Source: Diphasiastrum complanatum | Lineage: Eukaryota > Streptophyta > Lycopodiopsida > Lycopodiales > Lycopodiaceae | DNA length: 64,000 nt | Direction: 5' to 3' | NCBI GenBank assembly: GCA_029204225.1 | Contig: CM055092.1 | Coordinates: 79,442,838-79,506,837, forward strand | Shown here: positions 12,069 to 23,395 of the stretch, piece after piece | Layout of the letters: each line of letters starts with the position of its first letter | How positions within the stretch are numbered: the first letter of the stretch is position 1 | The notes under the pieces: generated by a model | What the model was told of the DNA's origin: nothing | The model's database searches: none | The model's input: only the letters and a program-made list of their open reading frames with translations | Made by a program: the position numbers and the translations under genes

Positions 12069-13450
12069 GGATGCTTCCATGTTTAAATTTACATTGCTTC
12101 GCTAAAACACGATTGGGCAACAGTGGATGCACCACCGGTCCCCTCCTTTGTGTTAATAGTTTTAACCCCTTCACTTGCACTTTCACAAGAAAAGTTTTTT
12201 AAAAGAAATGAGAAGTTCCCATCCTCAATTTTAAAATTTTGAAATTTAAAAAGCTTAAAAGGAGGGAAATGACCTTTCCCACCTAAATGTGATCTTCCAA
12301 GAAACCTTACAAAACTCATTATATAATCATGCAATCTCTACACTTGTTCCTCACAATACTTCGAAGAGCGCTCTGCTTCTCACACACAGCTGATGCGCCC
12401 TACCGGTTCGTCTCTCTACGAAAACTATTGCAAGGTATGTGCTCTTTATTTCTACTCCTCGCAAAGATACATCTCTCTCTCTCATCCTAATGGACAACAG
12501 TGCGTGACATACCTTGCTTTGTAAGGGTCACCTGGGTTAGCATGGCATGGATTTGCCCTAATACCAGCACACGTGTCCACACCGAGTCTTTTGGCTAAGC
12601 AAACTAAAAACTTTTCATACTCTTTTATGACTAAAAATGAATTGATAAGGACCAATTGATCGTAAGCTGATCAACATGGCACTTGCCTTGATACTGTGAT
12701 ATAACGGCTTGGCCTATCGCTAAATCATTGTTTGTTTGGGAAGACTGGACTATAATTTAAATTGCTATTCAAAGTTGTTAAGTAGTATAATTTCTTTTGG
12801 ACATGAATAACAATTGACGCTCAACTATGACACCTGTTGTTGTAAAGCTACTTTTACAAGCTTTACTTCTGGCGCCACTCGCGTCAGCATTGTCCCTGGC
12901 GCCAGTAGCGCCCCTGCTGCTCCCGGCGCCACTGTGACTAGAATCCAGCCGGCGACAAGTTCCTATGGCTGAAAATCTTTGATCGGTTCTAGCGAAGTCC
13001 AGAGAGCTCAGATCGATGTGCAATCACCTCACACGATCTAGGCATGATTAAAGGAAGCTTGGGAATCAATAAATTCTAGAGAGAGAAAATTCTAGAGAGA
13101 GAAAACGTGCTTTACCAGCCTGGGTAGAGTACTTGGTATGAGGGGAGGTGGCGAATCCCACCAATACTATAGGGGAGTGCGGGTTGCGACTCAGGGCGAG
13201 CTCCAACCAAGTCTCAGCCTCCCTTGCTGGAACGTTGTCCTGGCACTCGCCTTGGCATGCCAGCGACCCGGAGACTAGGGTCGCTCACATACTTGAAATG
13301 TAACCTTTTCAGATTTATCAATAAAGTCGGATTTTTCTCAAACTGACTCTGATTTACCTTCTGGGTTTCAGTGTTCGGTAAAAGCGCCAGTTGTAAGGCC
13401 GCTTCAAACTTTTTAATTTGGCACATAGCTGAGGGTCGTATCCCGGAATG
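12067..13450. other. Intergenic, includes a GC-rich GGCGCCA cluster
   Basis: The heptamer GGCGCCA occurs three times in about 75 bp (about 12869-12940) in an otherwise AT-rich setting. The region 13100-13300 is also GC-richer than its surroundings. A minus-strand ORF across the cluster has no recognisable domain. It may be a remnant of a GC-richer retroelement; I cannot place it. Confidence 0.4.
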
Positions 13451-13517
13451 CCAGCGGTATGCCGTCGGGACCATTCGGTCCGTGGCACCAGCGGTATGCT
13501 GTCGGGACCATTTGGTC
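13451..13517 (+). repeat. 37-bp tandem duplication
   Basis: CCAGCGGTATGCCGTCGGGA with its following bases at 13451-13480 is repeated at 13488-13517 with two substitutions, a period of 37 bp. Confidence 0.85.
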
Positions 13518-13672
13518 TAGGAACTGGTTGTCTCCATATCTGTCGCAGCTTGTGGTTCTGAGTGTTCCTTGCATGAACGTGAATGGGTTAAGCTCTTGGG
13601 GAACGGGCTCTAACCTGTCGGCTGAGTTGGATGGCTTGCTTGGGTGGAAGTTACCTGTTTATGGCTGTCCAG

Positions 13673-14000
13673 TCTGACGTGGCGCCAGGTTGGCTTCCAA
13701 CGCTCGTGACGAAGCTTTCAGTTGGTTAAGTCTGATGTAAGTCAGACCACTTGCTTGGAATGGATGTTACTCGTTTGTAACGAAGCTTCGAGTTGGTTAA
13801 GTCTGATGTAAGTCAGACCACTTGCTTGGAATGGATGTTACTCGTTTGTAACGAAGCTTCGAGTTGGTTAAGTTTGATGTATGTCGGGCGGCTTGCTTGG
13901 AGGGAAGTCACCCACATCGGGACCCCCGATCTGGCATGGCGCCAGGTTGGATCTCAATGTTGGTTTCTGAACTTCCAGTTGGTTAAGTCTGATCGTTGTT
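13673..14000 (+). repeat. 71-bp tandem repeat cluster
   Basis: GTTGGTTAAGTCTGATG-like sequence starts at 13721, 13792, 13863 and 13978, so the first three are spaced exactly 71 bp apart. The 71-bp unit also contains GTCAGACCACTTGCTTGGAA and GTTACTCGTTTGTAACGAAG. A flanking block, TGGCGCCAGGTTGG, occurs at about 13680 and 13938, suggesting a larger duplicated unit of about 258 bp. Confidence 0.85.
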
Positions 14001-14306
14001 GGCGAGTTGGCTGCTTCTATGTCAAGTGGGTTTGGACGACAAGAGTTGAAGGCTGAGAAGCTAAGTCGTGGTTCCCGGCTCCCTTTGGGATGCCTGCGCT
14101 ACACCTGTCTTCCTCACTAAACTAACTTGTGCGGTTTTGTTTTGTGGGATGGTGGCAGATATCAGTTGGACGTCTTGAAAGCGGTTATGCTTTATGGTGC
14201 TTTTTAATATTGTATTTTACTTCTCAGTTGTACCTTGTTGGATTATGAATGAAGGCTTTAAAAAGCTTCAGTCTTGCTTTGTCAAGAGGAACTAAGTGCA
14301 GTTTTG

Positions 14307-14308
<2 letters not shown>

Positions 14309-14393
<85 letters not shown>
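14309..14393 (+). repeat. (TC)n microsatellite, about 42 units
   Basis: Uninterrupted TC dinucleotides over 85 bp, the longest simple repeat in the window. Confidence 0.98.
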
Positions 14394-14395
<2 letters not shown>

Positions 14396-16162
14396 AGAGT
14401 AGTTGGGTTGTTTAGTTTAATTCGATTGTCTTCTTTGTCCATAAAGTACCTCAATTTTTTCAAAAAATAGGTAGTAATTATTTTCAAGAAACAGTATGAG
14501 TGAAGATCAACTTTTCTTGACAAGGATTCCTTGTCAATACTCACGCATCTCAGTTAGCTTGGATCTATAACTTGGACATAACTAAAGATACACCAAGCAA
14601 TAAGTCAAAAATTTTAAAGTTGAAATATCATCTTTATGTTAAATGATTTCACTCTTTGGAGATGCATATGTTTTTTTGATAAAAGTCTTGTGTGTAGCAA
14701 CGTGCAAAGTCATGAATATGATACAAGTCACTCAACCAATGCTATCTAGCATTGCATTGACTAGTTATAGGGTAGCATCCAACATGCCGTCGTGCGAAAT
14801 GTTTCATCATGGAACATTTTTTGAAAACCCATCATGAATAATATTTGGAAGATCGAAAATCAACAAATTTGTATTGTGATCTATTATCTTTTCTTTGCAT
14901 CTTTCATCACAAGCTTCTAGACATTTTTTCATCTCTCCCATCTATGCACATAGTCCTATCATAGAATCTTTTTTGTCGTGACCATAATGTTGACATGTAT
15001 AATGCGCACCTAAACAACAAAACAAATATAATATTATAGACGACATAGACTTAAACCAAAGCACAACACACATCAATACAAATATCTACCATAAAGTAGG
15101 ACGTCACAACTTTGTTATGCGAAAACAAATGAGAACTAACCATAGCCACAATGAAAATTAAACATAATAAATTTCAATTATCCACTCCACAAAAGTATAT
15201 CTTGAAATTCAAGGCAAAATATAAAAAAATGATGTTTTTTATTCTAGAGCCAAGCATGGATTATTTGATAGAGGAAAAAGAGCAAAAAGATGTCACAAAT
15301 AGCACTAAGGGACATTTATGGAGGCAAATCGATTGTGGCTAGTCATACAATAAAAATTTTGTTAAAATTACAGGAAAAAAGATCCTAATGATTTACAAAA
15401 GTGATGGAGATTGCACAATAGCTTGAATTAGATTGAATCTAGCAAATAGAAACAAGATTCCTAATTCTAGCTTATCTTGGCATTTGTTGCACTTAGGCTC
15501 ATAAATTTGGACTGAATTCAAATTTAATGATATAGCAAGCAATCCTGACCTGTAATAACTTCAAATAGCTTCCAATAAATACAATAAACTCTCAAGATCC
15601 ACAATAGAACAAAGCTAGAACTTGTCACATAAAAACAATGTCTTGGAAAGTTGGAAATCTTAACTTTTACGTAAATTAGATTATAATTTACAATGAGATG
15701 TATACAAGAGCAATTCGGATCAAGGGTTTAGGGTTTTTTCACAACCACATTTGACCTAATCCTAAAATTAGAACCCTAACTTTGGCCAATTAGCCCTAAT
15801 GTTGACCGCATGAGAGTGAGATCCCTTAGCAATTTAAAATTGCTACGTTTAGTCCTATGTTCTTTCCAAGGCTAAAATGGCCTTTTGCTACAAGACCTCA
15901 AATGAGGAATATGAACATTGTGAAATTTTTCTAAGCATTTATCCATGTGGCCAATGCCACATCACCACATTACATGGCAAAAATCATAACGTAGTATTGT
16001 GAAAATCTAATACTTTTCACAATCTAGCTAGAAGACAACATAAACTTGCTAATTATGCCAAGGGCTGATCTTAGCTTTGAAAATGTAGCCTTTTGAAGAG
16101 GCCTTGGTTGTTGACACATGTTCGAAAGAAATCTCCTTTGATTGCATCTTTTCGTTTAAAAA
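14394..16162. other. Intergenic, AT-rich, no gene seen
   Basis: Only short ORFs with low-complexity translations. No retroelement motif recognised. Confidence 0.45.
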
Positions 16163-16923
16163 CTAGTGAGCGATTTTTGTGTGTTTACTTCTTGCATGAT
16201 AGATGGGCTTGGATGATAGGTGTTGAGGTAAGATGTTGTCACATTTGATGAGTGGAATCACATACAATCTGATCACTTTAAGTTCCATAAGCAACCTTTT
16301 GATCCAAAGCACTTCCTTGGTTGTTGTGGTAAGAGCTTTATACTTGGCCTCGATTGATGAGAGTAAAATTGTTTCTTGTTTCTTGAATAACAAAGAAATC
16401 ACCCCTTTTCCAATGAATGTTGCCAAGGCACTTGTTGACTTTCGATTCATTTTTGTCCCCTACAAAATTTGAATCACCATATGCATGCAAATTAATGGAA
16501 TCACCTCGGGTGTACCTGAGATGTACCTTAAGATCCTTTTGGCACTTTTCCAATAAATAACTAGTGGATCTTGCATAGTTTGGCTAAGCTTGCATACACT
16601 ATAGCAAATATTAGGTCTAGTTATTGTGAACCACATTAAGGGGCCTATAAGCTGCCTATAAAGAGTGATGTCTATGAAAGATCTTTCATCATCTTTATTG
16701 GACATTTTTACATCATGCTCCATAGGAATATCCACATGCTTGCAACCATGCATATGAAATTCTTGGAGTGATCAAGATGGGCATGTATATATGATTTTGT
16801 CATAGAATTTGATGGAAAATCGAGATCTTTCACTTTCCAAGTACATTGTTTTTGTATGGTGAGTTCTAGCATTGTTTTATAGATCATGTTTTGGATCAAA
16901 TCTATGTCCAATTGTGGACGCAT
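16163..16923 (-). pseudogene. Ty1/copia RT-RNase H remnant
   Basis: Minus-strand frames carry the end of copia reverse transcriptase and the RNase H domain in the usual order. First comes a CKHVDIPMEHDVKMS-type block, then YRQLIGPLMWFTITRPNICY (about 16620-16680). SAKRILRYISGT follows, then the RNase H block with LLSSIEAKYKAL and finally PIYHARSKHTKIAH. The frame changes at about 16450-16500 and stops follow, so the copy is dead. No LTR is visible next to it. Confidence 0.85.
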
Positions 16924-17526
16924 CTAGATTGATTATGTGGCAATTTCTTCTAGAATTACTATGATCAACAAGTACAAAGCATTCAAAGCAATCTGAATTG
17001 TTTGTAGGAAGAAAATCACTTATTTAGCATCCAATTGGCTATGTATATCAAATCACACAAACATAGATGCTCCAACTCGACCTTGGAAGAACAATGTGTC
17101 TCAAGCTCAAAAATTGCATCTCATCAATCAATGTACAAATGATCCTCATCAAACTAGCAATGGATCAGCTTGGATCTGAGCATTAGGATTTTCCATCACT
17201 AGATGTTGACCTAAACTTACTATCTAAGCCCCTAATCTAGGAATCGTACCCACTTGGTGGTTAGATTAGGTGTGTCACATGCATTGTCACCAAAATCTCT
17301 CAAAATTAGCCTATAATTTAGACCTTAGTTTTGGGGCTCAATTCGGCCCTCGTTAAGCATGTAAATGGATGAGTATGTGACATTTGACCTAATCTAATTA
17401 CATCAAGTATTTATCTGAACCTCAATAGTGAAGCCTAAGCTACTTCATGTCCAAATATTGAATGTTAGGGGCCAAGAATGAGCATTATTGGCTCCCAACC
17501 CAATTCTAGCTTGGAATTGCCAAAAC
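16924..17526. other. Intergenic, no gene seen
   Basis: No recognisable feature apart from the AAAAC target-site copy of Copia-1 at 17522-17526. Confidence 0.5.
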
Positions 17527-17799
17527 AGTTAGAATTAAAGTAGAATCATTGTGTTACTGTACTGTGGGTCCTATATTTGATAAGGATAAATTGGACTTGC
17601 CACGAGGCAAGTCAATGGGACACGCGTCCCGCCAATGGCAACCTGGGTCATGCATGGGTTGCCTGAGTGAACAACTATATGTACAGTGTAATTTCATTTT
17701 GAGAAATATAGTTGCTATGTGAGCTTGCTGTGGAGAGTGTTTTTTGTCTGTGTTACTGTGTAGCATGATCTGTGTTCCTGTTCGAAGCAAATTCTAAGT
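17527..17799 (+). repeat. Copia-1 5' LTR
   Basis: It starts AGTTAGAATTAAAGTAGAAT and ends GAAGCAAATTCTAAGT. TTAGAATT at the start and AATTCTAA at the end are perfect inverted repeats. The ends are not the usual TG...CA. The right LTR (23122-23395) has the same layout, with GCATGATCTGTGTTCCTGTT near both 3' ends. Confidence 0.9.
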
Positions 17800-17811
17800 T
17801 GGTACCAGAGC
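17800..17811 (+). promoter_or_regulatory. Copia-1 primer-binding site
   Basis: TGGTACCAGAGC differs at one base from TGGTATCAGAGC, the initiator-tRNA-Met complement used by most plant copia elements. It directly abuts the 5' LTR. Confidence 0.85.
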
Positions 17812-19124
17812 TGTACAGGGAGTGTACAAAGTACAACATCGCCATTGAAGAGAGCTTCAGGAGAATTGTCTTCTGAGAGTTCGGGGTTTACGGCGAGTTG
17901 AAGACGGAAGGAGAAACACTGGTGCAGAGAGTTTAGCACACAGAAGCTTGGTGAGCTTGAGACTGTGTGAGGATTTAGAGACAAGGGTTGTCGGCTGAAT
18001 CAGAACCTCAACAAACGATATTTTGAAATTTTGAAGCAGGCTATTTGGTGTTTGCAGTCAGTGTGCATTCAATCGGACACGTTTGACAAACGGTTTGAAA
18101 CATCAGACTCCTAGTAGTAGGGCGACCTCAAAGGAAGAGAATTGGCATGTCAAAGAACTGTGAACAGGAAGCCAAGATTAGTTTTCTGAAAAAAATCCTG
18201 GTTTGGGGTTTGGAAGCATAAAATTGCAGTTATCTCTTTGTTTAGAATGGTTTTTGGAGCTATAAAAGCTTGTAGGAGGCCGCCCTGGAAAGATTAATCA
18301 GTAGGCAAACGGCCGTGGATAGCCACAAGCAGTGTAGAGCGCTGGATCGCGATTTATAGGAGTAGATAAACCCTGGCCACCATAGCTTCAAGCAAGAAAG
18401 AGGAAAGCTTGGAGGACATTAGCCCGTAGACAGGTTGCGGACAGTCGCGTGCCCTCACCCGGGTGGGTGATCAGTGCACGAAGGGGTGTAGTGGCTGGAG
18501 GGCGGTGCATCATCGCGCCAAAAGAATCTACTCCATCAGATTGTGAGGAAGATGAATACACGATGGGGATCGCGAGCAATGTGGGCCATCGGATCCTAAT
18601 AAGCCATTAGATCTCCTTAAATCCATGAGAAACTTCAATAGAAGGGGCTGAAGGGCATTTGACCATTCAACTTCATTAATGATTTTCAAGTTGAAATTGG
18701 AGTTGGGACCCTTCACAAGTGAAAGGTGAAGTTTCTTCAAGCTGAAGAAACAGTTCAAAAACTAGAAAAGTCCCTATTTTTGGGTCTCTTATCTGTTTTG
18801 ACCCAAACAAAAGGCTATAACCTCCAAACAAAGGGCACCCGGACTGTACCTGCAAGTAAGGTACAACAAAACAGAGTGATTGCAGCGGAGAAAGTGTTCG
18901 GAGTGCGTCAAAAGTGATTTCACCATTCCACTGGGCACGTAGTTGGGAGTTGACGACTGAGTGCTTTTCGGAAGGCGACGCCAATTTGGCTTTCAAACTG
19001 TTGGAAAAGCGGTGAGTGGCCTGGTAAGGGAAAAAGTGCAGGTCATTATTTTCAACTTATGACATCACTGTTGGCCTCGGCATACTGTTTTTGGCCTACG
19101 ACAGAAGTTTCAAGCAGTTTTGCG
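17812..19124 (+). other. Copia-1 untranslated leader
   Basis: About 1.3 kb without a convincing ORF before gag. Its last 320 bp or so (about 18808-19136) align closely with the same position in Copia-2 (about 47996-48331), including GATTTCACCATTCCACTGG and CAGGTCATTATT. Such conservation outside the coding region suggests a packaging or translation-control role. Confidence 0.7.
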
Positions 19125-19748
19125 ATGGCAAACATGGGAGAGTCCATTTTGAGTGAAAGTAGCGAATTGGACGAGATTTTCAACTATGCAGTGTGGAAAT
19201 TCAAAATGAAAAACATACTGATGGAGAAAGACGTGTGGGAAGTCGTCACAGGTGATGAGAGAAGGCCGCCAAATGAAGCAGATATCAAAGTGTTCGACAA
19301 AAAGATGAGGAAAGCTTTGACCTTCATTAACTTGTCAGTGAAGGATCATATCATTACCCACATTTGTGATGCCGTTACACCCAGACAGGCATGGGATGTG
19401 CTAAAGGAGCAGTTTGAGACGTCAAATCCGTCTAGAATCATGTTTCTAAAGTGAAAGCTGAATAGTGTCCCGCATGGAGCAAGGAGAGCACATTCAAGCG
19501 TACATGACCAGAATCAAGACAATGAGGGATGAATTGCATTCTATTGGTGAGCGCATAAGTGATGTGGAGCTGGTGCACAATGCATTGTACGACATTGCAG
19601 AACCCTATCAGATGTTTGTGAGCGGAATAGCATCAAGAGAAAGATTGCCAACCTTTGATGAGCTCATAGGAATCTTGATGCAAGAAGAGCAACGGCGAGA
19701 AATGATGAAAGATAGACGTCAAAATACTGACGATCAGGCACTTGCGAC
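19125..19748 (+). pseudogene. Copia-1 gag (capsid), frameshifted
   Basis: The start ATG at 19125 matches the conserved MAN start of the related Copia-2 gag. The copia-type gag fold region reads VWKFKMKNILMEKDVWEVV, then FINLSVKDHIITHI and AWDVLKEQFET. A stop at 19452-19454 and a nearby frameshift break it. The next frame continues with RMEQGEHIQAYMTRIKTMRDE, LVHNALYDIAEPYQMFVSGI and LMQEEQRREMM to about 19740. A second frameshift leads into the zinc-knuckle frame. Capsid protein of the element, not a host gene. Confidence 0.88.
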
Positions 19749-20666
19749 ATGCCAAAACAAGGCAAGGGCGAGGGCAAGAAGAAGTCTAAGCAGCAATTTG
19801 CCAAGTCTCAGGAGGATGAGGGATCTTCTAGTAAGACTAAGAAGAAAGGCAAGTGCTTCCATTGTGGTAAAAAGGGCCATTGGAAGAGTGAATGTCGCAA
19901 ATTCCTTGCGGAACAAGACAAGGGAAAACCAAAACAAGCAGGTAACCTTGTCGATGAGGGTGAGATTGAAGACTCTAGCATCTTCAAATTTGCATTGTCA
20001 TCTAATCAAGATGATCAAGTGTGGTATATTGACTCGGGAGCCACAGGACACATGACATGTAACAAGAATTGGTTCAGTAGCTTGAAAGTGTTGGATAATA
20101 GAATGTCCGTTTCACAAGCAAATGGTGAGGTGTGCAGGATCAAGGGGATAGGCACCGTTTCAATCCAACTACCTGATGGCAAAAGCAGGATGATCAGGGA
20201 GGTACTTTACGTACCAGGTTTGAAGAAAAATCTACTTTCTGTTGGAGTCATTATTGATCAAAAGTTGAAAGTAGAATTTGCCCATGATCGTTGCTTTGTG
20301 AAGGATGTAAACCAAAAGCTCAAAGTTACTGTGGATGGAGTAAGGGAGCCCAATACAAAATTGCACAGGTTGAATGCTACAATCAAGGGGCAACATGGAC
20401 TTGTGTCGTCCATTCCATCGCAAACTGAGTTGTGGTATAAGAGGCTTGGTCACTTAAACTTGGGAAGCCTCAGTTTGATGAGAAAATTGGAGATGGTAAC
20501 AAGATTGCCTACTATAGAAGACCACTTGAAATCGATGTGCGAATCATGTGTATATGGAAGCAGCATCGAGATAAGTTCAATAAAGGTGGTGTTGCAAGGG
20601 CAAAGAAATCCTGGATTTGATCCACATAGATTTATGCGGGCCTATGAGGACCATGTCCTCAGGTAA
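19749..20666 (+). pseudogene. Copia-1 nucleocapsid, protease and pre-integrase region
   Basis: A lysine-rich segment leads to a CX2CX4HX4C zinc knuckle (CFHCGKKGHWKSEC). The aspartic protease active site follows as WYIDSGATGHMTC. A YVPGLKKNLLSVG block and the GAG-pre-integrase region (LWYKRLGHLNLGSLSLMRKL) come next, with the integrase-type Cys pair in MCESCVYG. The 305-residue frame is open but leaves the true frame at about 20560 by a frameshift. Confidence 0.9.
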
Positions 20667-21316
20667 AGCCTTCTATTTCATGACCGTTATTGATGATATG
20701 TCACGAAAGACGTGGATCTACTTCTTGAAGAAGAAATCAGATGCATTTGACAATTTCAAAAGCTTCAAAGCATTGGTAAAAAAGTAAGAAGATCAAAGTC
20801 CTAAGATCAGATAGTGGAGGTGAGTACAAGTCTAATGACTTCAATGATCTTTGTGATCAATGTGGGATTAAAAGACAATTTATGCAAGATCATACTCCTG
20901 CTCTCAATGGTGTAGCTAAGCGCAAGAATTGTACGATTGTGAAAAGTGCTAGATCTATGCTAGCTGAGATGAAACTACCAAAAGATTTTTGGTCTGAAAC
21001 ATGCAGTATGTCAGTCTATCTTCAAAATAGAAGTCTTACCATTGCCATACCAAAGATAACTTTTGAGGAAGCATTCGCGAAGAAGAAGCCAAAGGTGAAC
21101 CACTTGCGAATCTTTGGATGTAAGGCCTTTGTACATATTCCTAAGGAAGAGAGACGTAAACTTGATGTAAAAGCCATCAAGTGTGTATTCCTAGGATATG
21201 ATGATTGTGTGAAGGGCTATAGATGTTTTGATCCAGTGGAAAACAAAATCCATGTAAGCCGTTTGTTGTCTTTGATGAATCCAAGATGTATGAAGATGAG
21301 GATGCTGAGAAGATAG
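20667..21316 (+). pseudogene. Copia-1 integrase core, broken
   Basis: The core resumes as GKAFYFMTVIDD (first catalytic Asp) and WIYFLKKKSDAFDNFKSFKA, then meets a stop and frameshift near 20786. It continues with LRSDSGGEY (second Asp) and HTPALNGVAKRKN. In the last block the catalytic Glu of the usual NGVAERKN is Lys, so this copy lacks a key integrase residue. The C-terminal part shows LRIFGCKAFVHIPKEERRKL and CVFLGYDDCVKGYRCFDP. A frame change at about 21270 follows. Confidence 0.85.
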
Positions 21317-21657
21317 ATACATCCAGTGGGAAAGATGGTATATTTTCACGAGGAAGCCGATCACCTAACAGGAAGCTCCCTAAGTGGTTTGAGAGATTGT
21401 TGGAGAGCCGCGATATGGATGACTTTCCAAGATCATCTAGCCAGGGAGAGCTACGAAGATCAACAAGAGAGAAGACACAACCTGAAAGGTTTGAAGCAAA
21501 TTATGCTCTCTTATCTAGCATTATGCAAAGCAAAGAACCTTCGACTTATGGTGAAGCGAAGGATGATGACATTTGGGTCAAGGCCATGAGAGAGGAGATA
21601 GAGTCAATTGCTAAGCATAGCACATGGGACTTAGTAGAACCACCAGTTGACAAGTAA
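21286..21657 (+). pseudogene. Copia-1 integrase-RT linker
   Basis: Open segment with the usual charged spacer, LRRSTREKTQPERFEANYAL, then WVKAMREEIESIAKHSTWDLVEPPV, the conserved entry to copia reverse transcriptase. Stops occur at 21655 and about 21674. Confidence 0.8.
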
Positions 21658-21659
21658 CC

Positions 21660-23067
21660 CAGTGGTTGCAAATGAGTATACAGGACTAAGTATCATGCAG
21701 ATGGTAGTATAGCAAAGCACAAGGCAAGATTGGTGATCTAAGGGTATGCACAAAGTAAAGGCATCGACTATGAGGAGACCTTTGCACCAGTATGTAAGTG
21801 GAATACTCTACGTCTACTTGTTGCTTTAGCTTCACATTTTGGTTGGCCTTTGCATCAGATGGATGTCAAATCTGCTTTTCTAAATGGTGAGTTAGAAGAA
21901 GAGGTGTTCATGGATCAACGTGAAGGCTTTGTAGCGAAGGGACAGGAAAATAAAGTATGTTGCTTGAAGAAAGCGCTTTATGGTCTTAAACAGGCACCAC
22001 GTGCGTGGTATAGCAGGATTGATGTCTACTTTCGTTCAAAGGAGATGGTGAGAACACATTCTGATCCAAATCTATATGTCTTATGCTTTGATGGTATGGT
22101 TGCTTTGATTGCTCTTTATGTTGATGACTTGATTGTTACGGGAAATAATCAAGAGATGATAGATATGATCAAGAAAGATCTCATGGAACAATTTGAGATG
22201 ACAGATCTCAGCTTGATGCATTATTGCCTTGGAGTAGAGGTGTGTCAAAAAGGACACGAAGTGGGTTTAACACAGGTGAAGTATGTCAAAGAGTTGCTGC
22301 ACAAGTTTAGGTTGCAGGATTGCAAACCAGTGAATACTCATATTGAACCAGATAAAAAGCTTTCTAAGCTTGATGAGTCACAGTCATTTGATGCTATGTT
22401 GTATAGGCAGTTAGTAGGGAGCTTGATTGACCTTACCACAACTAGACCAGATATATGCTATGTTGTTGGCATTGTAAGTCAGTTTATGGCAGCACCCACG
22501 GAAACACATTGGAAGACAGCTAAACACATTTTGCATCATGTGAAAGGCACTTCAGATTATGGCTTGATTTATAGGAAGCATGATGGGTTACCTAGCTTGT
22601 GTGGTTATGTGGATGCGGATTGGGGAGGTGAATATGATGATCGTAGATCCACCACAGCGTATGTATTCCAGTTTTGTGGTAGTTGCTTTTCCTGGTCTAG
22701 TAAGAAGAAAAGTACAATTGCTCTATCCACCACAGAAGCAGAGTATAAGGCAATGTGTAGTGCAGCACTGGAAGCTGTATGGTTGAGACAAATCTTGGAA
22801 GAAGTTGGCATGAAGAAGAAAAATCCCATGACATTACATAGTGACAGTCAGAGTGGCATTCAGCTACCAAAGAATCCAATGTTCCATGCAAGAACCAAAC
22901 ACATTGAGATTCAGTATCACTTTATACATGAAAGGCTGCTGAGTCGTGAAATTTATGTTGTTCATTGTAGCACAGAAGAACAACTAGCTGATATTTTCAC
23001 TAAGCCACTTGTTGGAGAAAAGTTTGACAAGTTTAGATCAAAGCTTTCTGTACTTAAAGTTTGTTGA
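21660..23067 (+). pseudogene. Copia-1 reverse transcriptase and RNase H
   Basis: A 405-residue frame (21850-23067) is open; the first part (KHKARLVI, stop, GYAQSKGIDYEETFAPV) has a stop at about 21740. RT motifs are MDVKSAFLNGELEEEVFM, LYGLKQAPRAWY and the catalytic LYVDDLIVTG (about 22114-22143). RNase H shows YVDADWGGEYDDRRSTTAYV, ALSTTEAEYKAM, HSDSQSG, FHARTKHIEIQYHFI and the C-terminal ADIFTKPL. The stop at 23065-23067 is the natural pol end, 44 bp before the polypurine tract. Confidence 0.92.
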
Positions 23068-23110
23068 CTTTAAAACTATGTACATGACTGTATAAAAAGT
23101 AGACTCTACT

Positions 23111-23121
23111 TTAAGGGAGAG
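23111..23121 (+). promoter_or_regulatory. Copia-1 polypurine tract
   Basis: TTAAGGGAGAG lies directly before the 3' LTR, the position of the plus-strand primer. Confidence 0.75.
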
Positions 23122-23395
23122 AGTTAGAATTAAAGTAGAATCACTGTGTTACTGTACTGTGGGTCCTATCAATTGATAAGGATCAGTTGGCCTTGCCACG
23201 AGGCAAGTCGACGGGACATGCGTCCCGCCAAAGGCAACCTGGGTCATGCATGGGTTGCCTGAGTGAACAACTATATGTACAGTGTAATTTCATTTTGAGA
23301 AATACAGTTGTTATGTGAGCTTGCTGTGGAGAGTGTTTTCTGATTGTGTTATTGTGTAGCATGATCTGTGTTCCTGTTCGAAGCAAATTCTAATT
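23122..23395 (+). repeat. Copia-1 3' LTR
   Basis: Starts AGTTAGAATTAAAGTAGAAT and ends AATTCTAATT. It matches the 5' LTR over its length with scattered substitutions and a 1-bp length difference. AAAAC follows at 23396-23400. Confidence 0.9.

Larger units (their letters stand above)
17527..23395 (+). mobile_element. Copia-1: nearly complete Ty1/copia retrotransposon
   Basis: Two LTRs of 273 and 274 bp bound an internal region with, in order, a tRNA-Met-type primer site, a long leader, gag, zinc knuckle, protease, integrase, reverse transcriptase, RNase H and a polypurine tract. AAAAC lies immediately outside both ends (17522-17526 and 23396-23400) and is read as the 5-bp target duplication. 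With these ends the left LTR abuts the primer site with no spacer. Several frameshifts and stops in gag and pol make it non-autonomous now. The LTRs differ at several visible positions, so the insertion is not recent. Confidence 0.92.

Noticed and set aside
12778-13023. Minus-strand 81-residue ORF rich in Ser/Gly/Ala/Arg
   Set aside because: Its composition follows from the GGCGCCA-rich DNA; no domain or supporting context.
13100-13190. Possible tRNA-like head (TGGGTAGAGTAC and GGTGGCGAATCCCACC)
   Set aside because: A box is imperfect, the T arm lacks a TTC loop, and no acceptor or anticodon stem forms; not enough for a tRNA or SINE call.
19734-19937. Antisense ORFs in Copia-1 (also 20232-20453, 22605-22891)
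   Set aside because: Shadows of the sense gag-pol frames with leucine-rich, featureless translations.
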